64,000 nt of DNA from JAVJST01 sp965229715 (GCA_965229715.1 CBDDJL010000003.1:186001-250000), one strand, 5' to 3'. Positions 35,370 through 43,764 are shown, counted from the stretch's first letter. Notes: generated by a model from the sequence alone, not told the origin. Translations and numbers: made by a program.

Positions 35370-36212
35370 TCAATCTTTCAAGGCGTCGGCGTGATGAGCG
35401 ATGTGGTCGCCGATAAAGCTGGCGATGAAGAAATACGAGTGGTCGTAGCCATCGCGCATGTGCAGTTCCAGAGGCTGGCCGGCATCGGCGCAGGCTTGCG
35501 CGAAAATCTCCGGTTTCAGTTGATTCTCTAGGAAATCGTCGTCGCGGCCCTGGTCGATGAGGATGTCGCCGTCGAAGCGCGCGCCGCGCTCGATCAGCGC
35601 CGTGGCGTCGTAACGCGCCCAGGCTTCGCGGTCGGGGCCTAGGTATCCCTTGAACGCTTTCTCGCCCCACGGACACTGCATCGGCGCAACGATCGGCGCG
35701 AAAGCCGAAACCGAGCGATAGGTCTGCGGATTTTTCAGCGCGATGGTCAGCGCCCCGTGGCCGCCCATGGAATGGCCGAAGATGCCCTGGGCGTCGGCGC
35801 GCGCGGGGAAGTTCTTGAAGATCAACGCCGGCAACTCGCCGGTGATGTAGTCATACATGTTGAAGTGCTTCGACCACGGCGCCTCTGTCGCATTCAGATA
35901 GAATCCGGCTCCCTTACCGAAGTCATAGGCATCGTCGTCCGGCACGTCGTCGCCGCGCGGACTGGTGTCCGGTGCGACAATAACGAGGCCGTGCTCGGCA
36001 GCATAGCGCTGGGCGCCGGCCTTAACCGTGAAGTTTTCCTCGGTGCAGGTCAGGCCCGAGAGCCAGAACAGCACCGGCCTGGGGCTGTCCTCGGCGGCTT
36101 CTGGCACGAAAACGGAAAACCGCATGTCGCAACCGAGTTGCTCGGAGGCATGGCTGTAGACCCCCTGAATGCCGTCGAAGCAGCGATTCTCGCTGACGGT
36201 GTTCAAAGTCAT
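35370..36212 (-). CDS. fghA: S-formylglutathione hydrolase
   Basis: Serine esterase hydrolysing S-formylglutathione to formate and glutathione, second step of glutathione-dependent formaldehyde detoxification. 280 aa, standard. The motif LFWLSGLTCTEENF and the nucleophile elbow GHSMGGHGAL (S148) are diagnostic; the catalytic Asp and His lie in DQGRDDDFL and YDHSYFFI. It lies 7 bp after adhC, forming an operon. Confidence 0.95.
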   Translation of the reverse strand: MTLNTVSENRCFDGIQGVYSHASEQLGCDMRFSVFVPEAAEDSPRPVLFWLSGLTCTEENFTVKAGAQRYAAEHGLVIVAPDTSPRGDDVPDDDAYDFGKGAGFYLNATEAPWSKHFNMYDYITGELPALIFKNFPARADAQGIFGHSMGGHGALTIALKNPQTYRSVSAFAPIVAPMQCPWGEKAFKGYLGPDREAWARYDATALIERGARFDGDILIDQGRDDDFLENQLKPEIFAQACADAGQPLELHMRDGYDHSYFFIASFIGDHIAHHADALKD

Positions 36213-36219
36213 CGGACGA

Positions 36220-37332
36220 TCAATCGTATAACACGACGCTGCGAATGCTCTCGCCGGCGTGCATCAGATCGAATGCGTTGTTGATGTCGCCGAGCGGCAT
36301 GGTGTGGGTAATCAGATCGTCGATGTTGATCTTGCCGTCCATGTACCAGTCGACGATTTTCGGCACGTCCGTACGGCCCTTGGCGCCGCCGAAGGCGGTG
36401 CCGCGCCAGACCCGGCCGGTGACGAGCTGGAAGGGACGGGTCGATATCTCTTCGCCGGCGCCGGCGACGCCGATGATGGTGCTTTCGCCCCAGCCCTTGT
36501 GCGCGCACTCGAGAGCTTGGCGCATTGTATTGACGTTGCCGATGCATTCGAACGAATGGTCCGCGCCGCCGCCCGTCAGGTCGACGAGATAGGGGACCAG
36601 ATCGCCTTCGACTTCCTTCGGATTGACGAAGTGGGTCATGCCGAACTTCTCACCGAGTTCCTTGCGCGCCGGGTTCAGATCGACGCCGACGATCATGTTC
36701 GCCCCGACCAGCTTGGCGCCCTGAATGACGTTGAGCCCGATGCCGCCGAGGCCGAAAACAACGACATTGTCGCCGGGCGCCACCTTGGCCGTATTGATGA
36801 CCGCGCCGATACCGGTCGTCACGCCGCAGCCGATGTAGCAGATCTTGTCGAACGGCGCGTCTTCGCGAACCTTGGCGAGCGCGATCTCCGGCAATACGGT
36901 GTGATTGGCGAACGTCGACGTGCCCATATAGTGGAACAGACGGTCCTTGCCGATCGAAAAACGGCTGGTGCCGTCGGGCATCACACCCTGGCCCTGGGTC
37001 GTGCGGATCGCCTGGCACAGGTTGGTCTTGCCCGAAGTGCAGTATTCGCACTGTCGGCACTCCGGCGTGTAGAGCGGAATGACATGGTCACCCTTCTTGA
37101 GCGACGTCACGCCCGGGCCCGTATCGACGACGACGCCCGCGCCCTCGTGGCCGAGAATGGCCGGGAACAGGCCTTCGGGATCCGCGCCGGAACGCGTGAA
37201 TTCATCCGTGTGACAGATGCCGGTCGCCTTGATCTCGACCAGAACCTCGCCTTCCTTGGGGCCGTCGAGACTGACGGTTTCAATGCTGAGCGGTTTGCCG
37301 GCTTCCCACGCTACGGCGGCTTTGGTTTCCAT
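36220..37332 (-). CDS. adhC: S-(hydroxymethyl)glutathione dehydrogenase (class III ADH)
   Basis: Oxidises the formaldehyde-glutathione adduct with NAD. 370 aa. Catalytic-zinc region CHTDEFTRSGADPEGLFPAILGHEGAGVV, structural-zinc cysteines in CRQCEYCTSGKTNLC, nucleotide fold VVVFGLGGIGLNVIQGA, and the class III ending HAGESIRSVVLY. It forms an operon with fghA, so formaldehyde is taken to formate. A GGGAGG ribosome site precedes the ATG at 37332. Confidence 0.95.
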   Translation of the reverse strand: METKAAVAWEAGKPLSIETVSLDGPKEGEVLVEIKATGICHTDEFTRSGADPEGLFPAILGHEGAGVVVDTGPGVTSLKKGDHVIPLYTPECRQCEYCTSGKTNLCQAIRTTQGQGVMPDGTSRFSIGKDRLFHYMGTSTFANHTVLPEIALAKVREDAPFDKICYIGCGVTTGIGAVINTAKVAPGDNVVVFGLGGIGLNVIQGAKLVGANMIVGVDLNPARKELGEKFGMTHFVNPKEVEGDLVPYLVDLTGGGADHSFECIGNVNTMRQALECAHKGWGESTIIGVAGAGEEISTRPFQLVTGRVWRGTAFGGAKGRTDVPKIVDWYMDGKINIDDLITHTMPLGDINNAFDLMHAGESIRSVVLYD

Positions 37333-37594
37333 GTCGACCTCCCTTGTTCGTCCTTAGTTCCCTAAACCGTTGTATTGGGCTGGGTTTTGCAAGGCAACCC
37401 ATGGACGCGGAAAAAACCACGCCCCTGCTAAGTGATTAACACAAAAAAGAAAATCCCGACAAAATCGTGATCCGTATCACTGCATTTCCGGGCGCAGAGA
37501 GGCATCGTTGTCAGGATATCGATTCCTGCACCTCAACGAGCAAGAACATGCAGCATGCCATGACGACGAAGCGCCCAATGCAAGAGCACGGTGA

Positions 37595-38305
37595 ATGACC
37601 CACGCAGGGACTATCGTATCCGTCAACGGGCAGGTCGCCGCGACGCGGCCGGACGGCGCCCGGCGGCGTCTGCACCACGGCGAGCCGCTTTATGTGGACG
37701 ATATCGTCGATACCGCATCGAGAAGCTGGCTCACGGCGGCATTTGCCGACGGTACCCTGTTTACAATTTCCCAAAACGGACGGTTCTCGCTCGATGCATT
37801 CTACTTCGACGTTCGCAGCGGCGGGGGCTTGATCGAGGCGTGGGTGATGGAGGGAACGTTCTCTGTAACGGGCGGCATGATCGTCCGCCAGGAAGACTCC
37901 GAAGCCTTAATCAGAACACGCGACGCGACAATTGCGTTGCCGGGGCCGGGCGGAGCGATTGCCGGCAAAATCTCCGCCTCTGAGCGAGTTACCTTGTTTA
38001 CGCTGCTCGCCGAAGACGATGGCAGGATCGGTTGTGCTCAGGTCGAGACAGACGCCGGTTTCGTCAGCCTCAACAGCGAGTTCGAAACCACCGTTGTCAC
38101 CGATGCCGCACGGATGCCCTCGCGACCGGTCGTGGTGACGAGCGCCGATCTGTTTGATCTTTATGGCCTGTTCCGTGACCGGAGCGAACGCTTCAGCATC
38201 AGAATACCGCGCACGAGTAAGCTTGAACGGCCCAAGGATGCGGTCATCGTCGAAGGATCGAACAACATGCCGGTCTGGACGGTGCCGCCGTCCCGGACGC
38301 GCTGA
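37595..38305 (+). CDS. FecR-like domain protein
   Basis: 236-aa protein whose N-terminal 100 residues resemble the FecR fold: GTIVSVNGQVAATRPDGARRRLHHGEPLYVDDIV and ADGTLFTISQNGRFSLDAFYFDV. Unlike FecR it has no visible membrane span or anti-sigma N-terminus and no signal peptide. The same opening is seen in retention modules of secreted adhesins. The rest (residues 120-236) is unassigned. It is a lone gene; no sigma factor is adjacent. Function unknown. Confidence 0.65.
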   Translation: MTHAGTIVSVNGQVAATRPDGARRRLHHGEPLYVDDIVDTASRSWLTAAFADGTLFTISQNGRFSLDAFYFDVRSGGGLIEAWVMEGTFSVTGGMIVRQEDSEALIRTRDATIALPGPGGAIAGKISASERVTLFTLLAEDDGRIGCAQVETDAGFVSLNSEFETTVVTDAARMPSRPVVVTSADLFDLYGLFRDRSERFSIRIPRTSKLERPKDAVIVEGSNNMPVWTVPPSRTR

Positions 38306-38408
38306 CGGCAGTCCGTATCGCCGCGGCCCTGTGTTCCGCCCTTGCCCGGCGACACATCGAACACTATGTCATTGTCGTCTGTTTTGCCGTTTTCGGAGCG
38401 AGGAAATC

Positions 38409-38810
38409 ATGGTGGAGAAAATTCGCAAAAGCGAAGAAGAATGGCTGCAGGAACTGACGCCCGAGCAATACGATGTATGCCGCCGCCACGGTACCGAGCG
38501 GCCGTTCAGCGGCAAGTACAACGCGACCAAGGATCATGGCGTCTATCACTGCAGCTGTTGCGGTCACCCGTTATTCGGGTCGGCCAGCAAGTTCGATTCG
38601 GGAAGCGGTTGGCCCAGCTTCTTCGAACCGCTCAATGACGACGCGGTGGAGACCCAGTCTGACCGTAGTCTTTTCATGACGCGGACCGAAGTGCACTGCG
38701 CCCGTTGCGATGCCCATCTCGGTCACGTGTTCGATGACGGTCCACGCCCGACGGGATTGCGTTACTGCATGAACTCCGTTTCGCTAAAGCTCGAAACGGA
38801 AGGCGGCTAA
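38409..38810 (+). CDS. msrB: Peptide-methionine (R)-S-oxide reductase
   Basis: Repairs methionine-R-sulfoxide in proteins. 133 aa. Zinc ligands C48/C51 (HCSCCGHPLFGS) and C97/C100 (HCARCDAHLGHVFDDGP), and the catalytic cysteine C120 in LRYCMNSVSL. The ATG at 38409 has GAGGAAATC upstream; the open frame to the left belongs to another frame of the FecR-like gene. A strong hairpin terminator follows. Confidence 0.95.
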   Translation: MVEKIRKSEEEWLQELTPEQYDVCRRHGTERPFSGKYNATKDHGVYHCSCCGHPLFGSASKFDSGSGWPSFFEPLNDDAVETQSDRSLFMTRTEVHCARCDAHLGHVFDDGPRPTGLRYCMNSVSLKLETEGG

Positions 38811-38835
38811 ACCGCTCGTAACGATTCAGGCATGA

Positions 38836-38861
38836 AAAGGGCCGCCCGCAGGCGGCCCTTT
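38836..38861. terminator. Bidirectional hairpin terminator between msrB and the amt-associated gene
   Basis: AAAGGGCCGCC (38836-38846) and GGCGGCCCTTT (38851-38861) form a perfect 11-bp stem with a CGCA tetraloop. A and T flanks on both sides suit termination in both directions, matching its location between convergent genes ending at 38810 and 38881. Confidence 0.8.
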
Positions 38862-38880
38862 AAGTGAGAAATGCGGCGAA

Positions 38881-39084
38881 TTATGGTAAATCAACCGGTT
38901 TGCCATCCTCCGCCTTGTGGTAGGCATCCGTCTCGTGACGGCTGCCGACCCAAAGTGCAGCGACGCAGAGCGCGATGCTGATCAGCACCCACACCCATTC
39001 AGCGGTGGTGCCGCCGCCGGCGCCCGGGTAGTAGGCGCCGCCGTTCGCTACGACATCGTTCCAGGTATCGAAAATCGAACCCAT
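38881..39084 (-). CDS. Small single-span membrane protein downstream of amt
   Basis: 67-aa protein with one hydrophobic span (EWVWVLISIALCVAALWVG, residues 29-47), a Gly-rich stretch before it and an acidic/basic tail. AAAGGAG lies 9 bp before the ATG at 39084, so it is translated well. It follows the ammonium transporter by 20 bp in the same direction and is probably cotranscribed. I do not recognise a family; a subunit or modulator of Amt is an inference from position alone. Confidence 0.75.
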   Translation of the reverse strand: MGSIFDTWNDVVANGGAYYPGAGGGTTAEWVWVLISIALCVAALWVGSRHETDAYHKAEDGKPVDLP

Positions 39085-39104
39085 AACTACAATCTCCTTT
39101 CAGA

Positions 39105-40481
39105 TCACCGCGGATGCTCGGTCGCCCGCAAGGACGGACCGATGCCTTCCGGATAGGCCTGGCTTGGCACCTTCGTCATGTCGAGACCTGCGACCTCGGC
39201 CGCTTCACCAACACGGAGCAGGCCGCACATCTTGAGGATGTACGACAGCACATAGCCGGGAACGAAGCCGAGCAGGAACATCACGATGGCGCCGACAAGC
39301 TGACCGACGAAGCTGGTCGTGATCACGCCCGGGTCGCCCTGCAGCGCAGGATACCCCGATGCGAAGATGCCGACCGCCATAACGCCCCAGATACCGAGGG
39401 TGCCGTGGATGGTGACCGCACCGACCGCATCGTCGATACCGAGCTTTTCGAAGAAGTTGTAACTCGGTTTCATCATCGAGGCGCCGATGAAGCCAATGGC
39501 GAAAGCCTGCGCCGGATGCCAGAGGTCGAGGCCGGACGCCGTGGAGATGATGCCGCCAAGCGCGCCGGACATCATCCAGAACGGATCGCGGGTCAGCATC
39601 CAGGCGCCGATAATGCCGCCGGCGAAGCCCATCAGAATATTGAAGGCCAACGCACTGAGCGTGATCGGCGTGCCGTAGATGGTCGCCATGGTGCCGGAGA
39701 ACCAGGACCAGCCCTCGCCCGGGACGATGACACAAGCCATCAGGAAGCCCCAGAAACCGGCGATAATCAACATCAGGCCGATCAGCACGATTGGCAGCGA
39801 GTGACCGGCGAGATGATTCGCCGTGCCGTCAGGGTTGAACTTGCCGATGCGCGGGCCGAGATTGATCAGCACGCCGAGGGCGAAGAACCCGGCAACGGCG
39901 TGGACGAGACCCGCAGCGCCGAAGTCGTGATAGCCCCAGTCGGTGACCAGCCAGCCTGCGGCGCTCCAGCCCCATGCGGCGGCAACGACCCAGGCGATCG
40001 AGCCGAGCACGAACGCGCAGATCACAAAGCCGACGACGCGGATACGCTCGATGACCGCGCCGGACATGATCGATGCCGTGGTCGCAGCGAACATCGTGAA
40101 CGCACCCCAGAACACGCCGGTGGCGTTGTCGCCGAGAAACGGACCCATGACCTCACCGACCGGATTGGCGAAGTCGAGACCGGTTTGCCAAGACTCCGCT
40201 GTCGGAATCAGGCCGGGTGTCCACGCCCAGTAGACGAACCAGCCGATCCAGTAGAAACCGGGGCAGCAGAATGCGAACGCGAGAATGTTCTTGATGCCGG
40301 ACGCGAGCACGTTTTTGTGCCGCGTAGCACCCATCTCATATCCGAGGAACCCGACGTGAATCAGGATCATGAGCGGAATCGTAAGATAATAATACGTCTC
40401 CGCGAACATCGTATTGGTCACGGCGGCCGCGGCCTTCAGGGCCTCGACGTCCGCAGCCAATGCGGCAAGTTGCTCTTCCAT
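39105..40481 (-). CDS. amt: Ammonium transporter
   Basis: 458-aa Amt/MEP channel with eleven or so hydrophobic spans. Family stretches: FWGAFTMFAATTASIMSGAVIER, DFGAAGLVHAVAGFFALGV (with a pore-type His), and AVTIHGTLGIWGVMAVGIFASG with the second pore His. The N-terminus has a short coiled-coil-like segment (MEEQLAALAADVEALKAAAAV) before the first span. I take the ATG at 40481, preceded by GGAGGGAG. No glnK is adjacent, unlike most amt loci; instead a 67-aa membrane protein follows. Confidence 0.93.
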   Translation of the reverse strand: MEEQLAALAADVEALKAAAAVTNTMFAETYYYLTIPLMILIHVGFLGYEMGATRHKNVLASGIKNILAFAFCCPGFYWIGWFVYWAWTPGLIPTAESWQTGLDFANPVGEVMGPFLGDNATGVFWGAFTMFAATTASIMSGAVIERIRVVGFVICAFVLGSIAWVVAAAWGWSAAGWLVTDWGYHDFGAAGLVHAVAGFFALGVLINLGPRIGKFNPDGTANHLAGHSLPIVLIGLMLIIAGFWGFLMACVIVPGEGWSWFSGTMATIYGTPITLSALAFNILMGFAGGIIGAWMLTRDPFWMMSGALGGIISTASGLDLWHPAQAFAIGFIGASMMKPSYNFFEKLGIDDAVGAVTIHGTLGIWGVMAVGIFASGYPALQGDPGVITTSFVGQLVGAIVMFLLGFVPGYVLSYILKMCGLLRVGEAAEVAGLDMTKVPSQAYPEGIGPSLRATEHPR

Positions 40482-40723
40482 TGTTGAAACTCCCTCCTCA
40501 TGTCTCGGCATGCAAATGTCGAGAATGCGGAAGTCTATCTGTCTGCTGGAATCAGACAAAAAGGTTTTTAGTCCATAAGAACTAGTTCGCTACGAAGAAC
40601 ATGCATATTTATTATTTAAAACAATGAATTAACGTATAATGGCGTAATTTTGGTTAAATACGACTTTAGGGGGATATCGTGGGTGTTCCAATGGCGTAGA
40701 CCGCTCCGGAGCACTGGATTCGC

Positions 40724-41299
40724 CTATTGCCTTCTATTGAGCCACTGCCGCCGCGAGAGGCTGAATCCCGGCACATCGTCCTCCGCATAGGCCCTGCGCG
40801 GACCTGTTGCACGCATGCCGCATTTTTGCAAAACGTGCTGCGACGCAAGGTTCCCAATGTCGGTGCATGCGACGATTTCGTCGAGCGGCGTGCGCTCGAA
40901 AGCGAAGTCAGTCAGCGCGCGGCAAACCTCCGTGGCGATGCCGCGGCCCCATGCTTTGCGCTTGAGAATATAGCCGACCTCGATTTCACGGTCGGGGATA
41001 TCGCCGCCGTCCATCAGATCCCATTCCGTGTCGTCGGCATCGACGGGCAGGGGCAGCAATGCGCCGGTACCGTGCTTATCGCCCGACTCGCGGTCGTGGA
41101 TGCACCAGATGCCGATGGTGCCGCCGGCGCATCGCCGCATCCAGACCGGGAACTCTTCACGGATTTCGTCGGCCGACATCAAATCGCCGACATAACGGGT
41201 GACATCCGGATCCGTGAACATCTCCAGCGCGACATCGACATCGTCGAGCGCCAACGGCTGAAGACTCAGTCGCGGCGTTTCGACGATCAACGACGTCAT
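40724..41299 (-). CDS. RimJ/RimL-type GNAT acetyltransferase
   Basis: 191-aa acetyltransferase of the Acetyltransf_3 group: TPRLSLQPLALDDVDVALEMFTDPDV, EVGYILKRKAWGRGIATEVCRALTDFAF with the acetyl-CoA loop RKAWGRGIA, and IGNLASQHVLQKCGM. The target is unknown. Start overlaps the metA stop by four bases (ATGA), so it is the last gene of the cupin / P-loop / metA transcript. Confidence 0.86.
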   Translation of the reverse strand: MTSLIVETPRLSLQPLALDDVDVALEMFTDPDVTRYVGDLMSADEIREEFPVWMRRCAGGTIGIWCIHDRESGDKHGTGALLPLPVDADDTEWDLMDGGDIPDREIEVGYILKRKAWGRGIATEVCRALTDFAFERTPLDEIVACTDIGNLASQHVLQKCGMRATGPRRAYAEDDVPGFSLSRRQWLNRRQ

Positions 41300-42216
41300 T
41301 CGCGACCGATCGCGTCGATGTCGTAGGGCGTGCCCTGATAAAGGTAGTTGATCCAGTTGCCGAACAGCAGATGGGCGTTGCCACGCCAGACGTTGACGGG
41401 CGGTTTCGTCGGGTCGTCCCCGGGGTAGTAGTGTTTGGGTACGTCGATCGGATCGCCGCGCTCGAGGTCGCGCTTGTACTCCTCGTCGAGTGTGGTCGAG
41501 TCGTATTCCAGGTGATTGAACATATGCACGTGCCGTCGTTTCCGGTCATGGACGAGACACAGCCCGGCCTCGTCGGATTCCATCAGGATATCGAGGTCGT
41601 CCTTGTCTTCGAAGTCCGCGCGACGGTTTTCGGTGTGGCGCGAAACGGGGACGGCGATATCGTCGTTCAGCCCGCGCATGAACAGCGATGTGTGGTCGAG
41701 GACCCGGTGGCGGTAAATCCCGAACATCTTCTCGGGCAACTGGTACTTCGGAATGCCGTGGAAATGGAAAAGCGCAGCCTGCGCCCCCCAACACAGGTTG
41801 AAGAGCCCGAAAACGTTGGTCTCCGTCCAGTCGAAGATGCGCCGCAATTCGTCCCAGTAGTCGACATCCTCGAACGGCATCTGTTCGATGGGAGCACCGG
41901 TGATGATTAGGCCATCGAACTTCTCGTCCAGGACATCCTCGAACGGATGATAGAAGTCGAGCATGTGCTCGACCGAGGTGTTGCGCGGCTGATAGTTGGT
42001 CGGCGAGATCAGCGTCACTTCGACCTGTAGCGGCGAGATTCCGAGGACGCGCACGATCTGCGTCTCGGTTTTGATCTTGAGCGGCATCAGGTTGAGGACC
42101 GCAATCCTGAGCGGCCGGATATCCTGACGAATCGCATCCTCCTCGCGGATCAGGAGAACGCCCTCCTTTTCGAGAATTTTCCGTGCTGGCAGGCTGTGTG
42201 GAATCTTGATCGGCAT
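41296..42216 (-). CDS. metA: Homoserine O-acyltransferase MetA, predicted acetyl-CoA type
   Basis: Activates homoserine for methionine synthesis. 306 aa; the catalytic cysteine is C142 (NLCWGAQAALF). Residue 111, which separates acetyl-CoA (Glu) from succinyl-CoA (Gly) users in characterised MetA enzymes, is E111 in GAPIEQMPFEDVDYW, so acetyl-CoA use is predicted despite the usual O-succinyltransferase label. The start at 42216 (MPIKIPHSLPA) matches the family; the upstream extension is excluded by the P-loop gene stop 9 bp away. Confidence 0.93.
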   Translation of the reverse strand: MPIKIPHSLPARKILEKEGVLLIREEDAIRQDIRPLRIAVLNLMPLKIKTETQIVRVLGISPLQVEVTLISPTNYQPRNTSVEHMLDFYHPFEDVLDEKFDGLIITGAPIEQMPFEDVDYWDELRRIFDWTETNVFGLFNLCWGAQAALFHFHGIPKYQLPEKMFGIYRHRVLDHTSLFMRGLNDDIAVPVSRHTENRRADFEDKDDLDILMESDEAGLCLVHDRKRRHVHMFNHLEYDSTTLDEEYKRDLERGDPIDVPKHYYPGDDPTKPPVNVWRGNAHLLFGNWINYLYQGTPYDIDAIGRE

Positions 42217-42224
42217 TTCGCGGC

Positions 42225-43190
42225 TCAGCCGGTGTCCCGCGCCGCGTGTCGCGCGTCGCAGGTCGCGAGATATCGTTTGAGGTTGTCTTCCGCCGCCGGG
42301 TCCGTGTCGCAACCGCGTGCGACGTGATCGTAGAGCAGGTCCAGGAAGCCGTCGGCGGAGACCGTACGGCTTCTGACGTCGACAATATCGAATAGTGTCG
42401 CGGCCGGTATGGTGAAGCCGAAATTGTCGGCGAACGTCTGATAGCGGGGACGGCGGAACGCCACGAGATCCGGGAACAGCGGCCCGGCGAACGCCATCGG
42501 ATCGACGCCGCGGCCGTCATCCGGCTGGTCGGCGAGGCGTGGACCGATGAAATCCGGATTGTAGAACATCGGTTTCGGGTGCGCCTTGGCCCGGGCGATG
42601 ATCTCTTGTTCGTACGTATCGTCGGCCTTGAGGTAGAGGATGAGGGTCTCGGCGCGCAGCGCCTCGATCACCGGGTCCGCCGGGTTCGTCGGATCCGCGA
42701 CCTCGACCAGACTGCCGCTGGCGTCGTTGATGAAGTTGCCGCAACCGTATATGCGCCATGCCTTGGCGATGAAGTGGCCGACCTCACGCATGCAGTCGAT
42801 TTCGGCATCGCGGTAGAGGCCCTGACGCTGCAAGAAGGTCGGTTTGTCGAGGCCGCCTCTGGCCGCATCGCCATACATGCCGAGAAACGTCGAGACGGGC
42901 GCCAGATTGTCGACCGTGATGTTGTGGTTGATGTAAATCGAGTCCGAGCGCAACAGGTTGGCGACGAAGCCGTCCGCCATGTTCATGATCTTGAACTTGA
43001 TGTTGTCGATGATGTGCTCGGCGAGATAACGGGTGCCGATGCGGTAGTCGGCGGAATAGTGATACCAGCCGTCGGATTTGCGCAGCCCCGTCGACAGCAC
43101 GGTTTTTCCCGCACCGGACATGCCGAGCAGGGTGATCGCATGGGGCAACGCCTTGAAATCGGCGCGCGAAATGGCGGCGCACTCGGCCAT
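42225..43190 (-). CDS. Uncharacterised P-loop ATPase/kinase upstream of metA
   Basis: 321-aa protein beginning with a Walker A motif, G23-MSGA-G28-K29-T30 in ITLLGMSGAGKTVLSTGL. Downstream it is charged and aromatic (GWYHYSADYRIGTRYLAEHI, AWRIYGCGNFINDASGSLVEV), with a strand-like LILYLKADD. The arrangement resembles small-molecule kinases, but I cannot name the family. It starts one base into the cupin stop and ends 9 bp before metA, so a role tied to methionine or sulfur metabolism is plausible but unproven. Confidence 0.8.
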   Translation of the reverse strand: MAECAAISRADFKALPHAITLLGMSGAGKTVLSTGLRKSDGWYHYSADYRIGTRYLAEHIIDNIKFKIMNMADGFVANLLRSDSIYINHNITVDNLAPVSTFLGMYGDAARGGLDKPTFLQRQGLYRDAEIDCMREVGHFIAKAWRIYGCGNFINDASGSLVEVADPTNPADPVIEALRAETLILYLKADDTYEQEIIARAKAHPKPMFYNPDFIGPRLADQPDDGRGVDPMAFAGPLFPDLVAFRRPRYQTFADNFGFTIPAATLFDIVDVRSRTVSADGFLDLLYDHVARGCDTDPAAEDNLKRYLATCDARHAARDTG

Positions 43191-43474
43191 TACTTGAACT
43201 CGACCTCAACGAACGAAAATTCGAAATCGTTGGCGTTCTTCACGTCGTGTTCGACGCCGGCTTCGCGAAAATACGACACGCCGGCCGTGAGTTCGGCCGT
43301 GTTCACATCGTCGCCGGGACCGGTCAGTTCAAGCGTGCCTGTGGTGACCGGGACGATCACGTAGTCGTACTCGTGACGGTGCCAACCCGTCGTCGCGCCG
43401 GGCGCGAACCGCCACTCGGTGACGCGAGTCCGTTCGTTGTCGCACTGGACTGTCGGTACGGCGTGACCAGCCAT
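43190..43474 (-). CDS. Small cupin-domain protein
   Basis: 94-aa single-domain cupin: WRFAPGATTGWHRHEYDYVIVPVTTGTLEL holds the first metal motif (HRHEYDY), followed by SYFREAGVEHDVKN for the second. Substrate unknown. The ATG at 43474 opens the conserved N-terminus; longer frames run into the aor leader. It is the first gene of the cupin / P-loop / metA / GNAT operon and is divergent from the aldehyde oxidoreductase operon. Confidence 0.83.
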   Translation of the reverse strand: MAGHAVPTVQCDNERTRVTEWRFAPGATTGWHRHEYDYVIVPVTTGTLELTGPGDDVNTAELTAGVSYFREAGVEHDVKNANDFEFSFVEVEFK

Positions 43475-43687
43475 GATAATCTCCAAACGCAAATAACGCG
43501 CAAACCTACAGTAAGCCCTGAACCGGTCAAGCCGAACCGCGCAAGCAGCGGCAGCGCGGGTTTGTCCCATAATTGATAGAAATATCGTCGACAAAGGACT
43601 CCAAAGCACCCGGGCATTGGTGCTAGGCTCCAGTAACGCTCGAGCCGGCATGTTCGCCGGGCAAAAACGACAATTATGGAGCGATCA
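43475..43687. other. Divergent intergenic region between cupin and AOR operons
   Basis: About 290 bp separate the cupin ATG from the ferredoxin ATG, of which the first 210 bp hold no gene. AT-richer patches (CATAATTGATAGAAATAT around 43567, ACGACAATTATGG around 43668) are promoter candidates for the rightward operon; no firm -35/-10 pair can be assigned. The right part is the structured leader described separately. Confidence 0.5.
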
Positions 43688-43764
43688 GGGAGGAGACGCG
43701 ATGTGCGGCCGCCGAGGCGTACATCAACGATCCTCCCGGTGCTCCGACACCAGGGAGGTCACGA
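43688..43764 (+). promoter_or_regulatory. Structured leader with sequestered Shine-Dalgarno of the AOR operon
   Basis: The ribosome site of the first gene, GGGAGG (43753-43758), pairs with CCTCCC (43732-43737). The helix continues through GGTG (43738-43741) with CACC (43748-43751), giving ten base pairs, one bulged A (43752) and a six-base loop. Upstream, GGGAGGA (43688-43694) is complementary to TCCTCCC (43731-43737) and could displace the hairpin to free the ribosome site. That upstream element is itself a ribosome site for an ATG at 43701. This is what a translational switch looks like. I cannot assign a riboswitch class. Confidence 0.55.

Noticed and set aside
40560..40723. Sigma-54 promoter for amt
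   Set aside because: The region is AT-rich and likely holds the promoter, but no GG-N10-GC element of the right orientation is present.
42217..43600. SAM-II (metA-type) riboswitch in front of metA or its operon
   Set aside because: metA is internal to an operon with a 9-bp gap upstream, and the leader of the cupin gene shows no recognisable SAM-II block.
43600..43764. Known Moco/Tuco riboswitch in the AOR leader
   Set aside because: The stems CCTCCC and GGGAGG recall parts of that family, but the order of conserved blocks I remember is not present, so I describe the pairing only and do not name a class.
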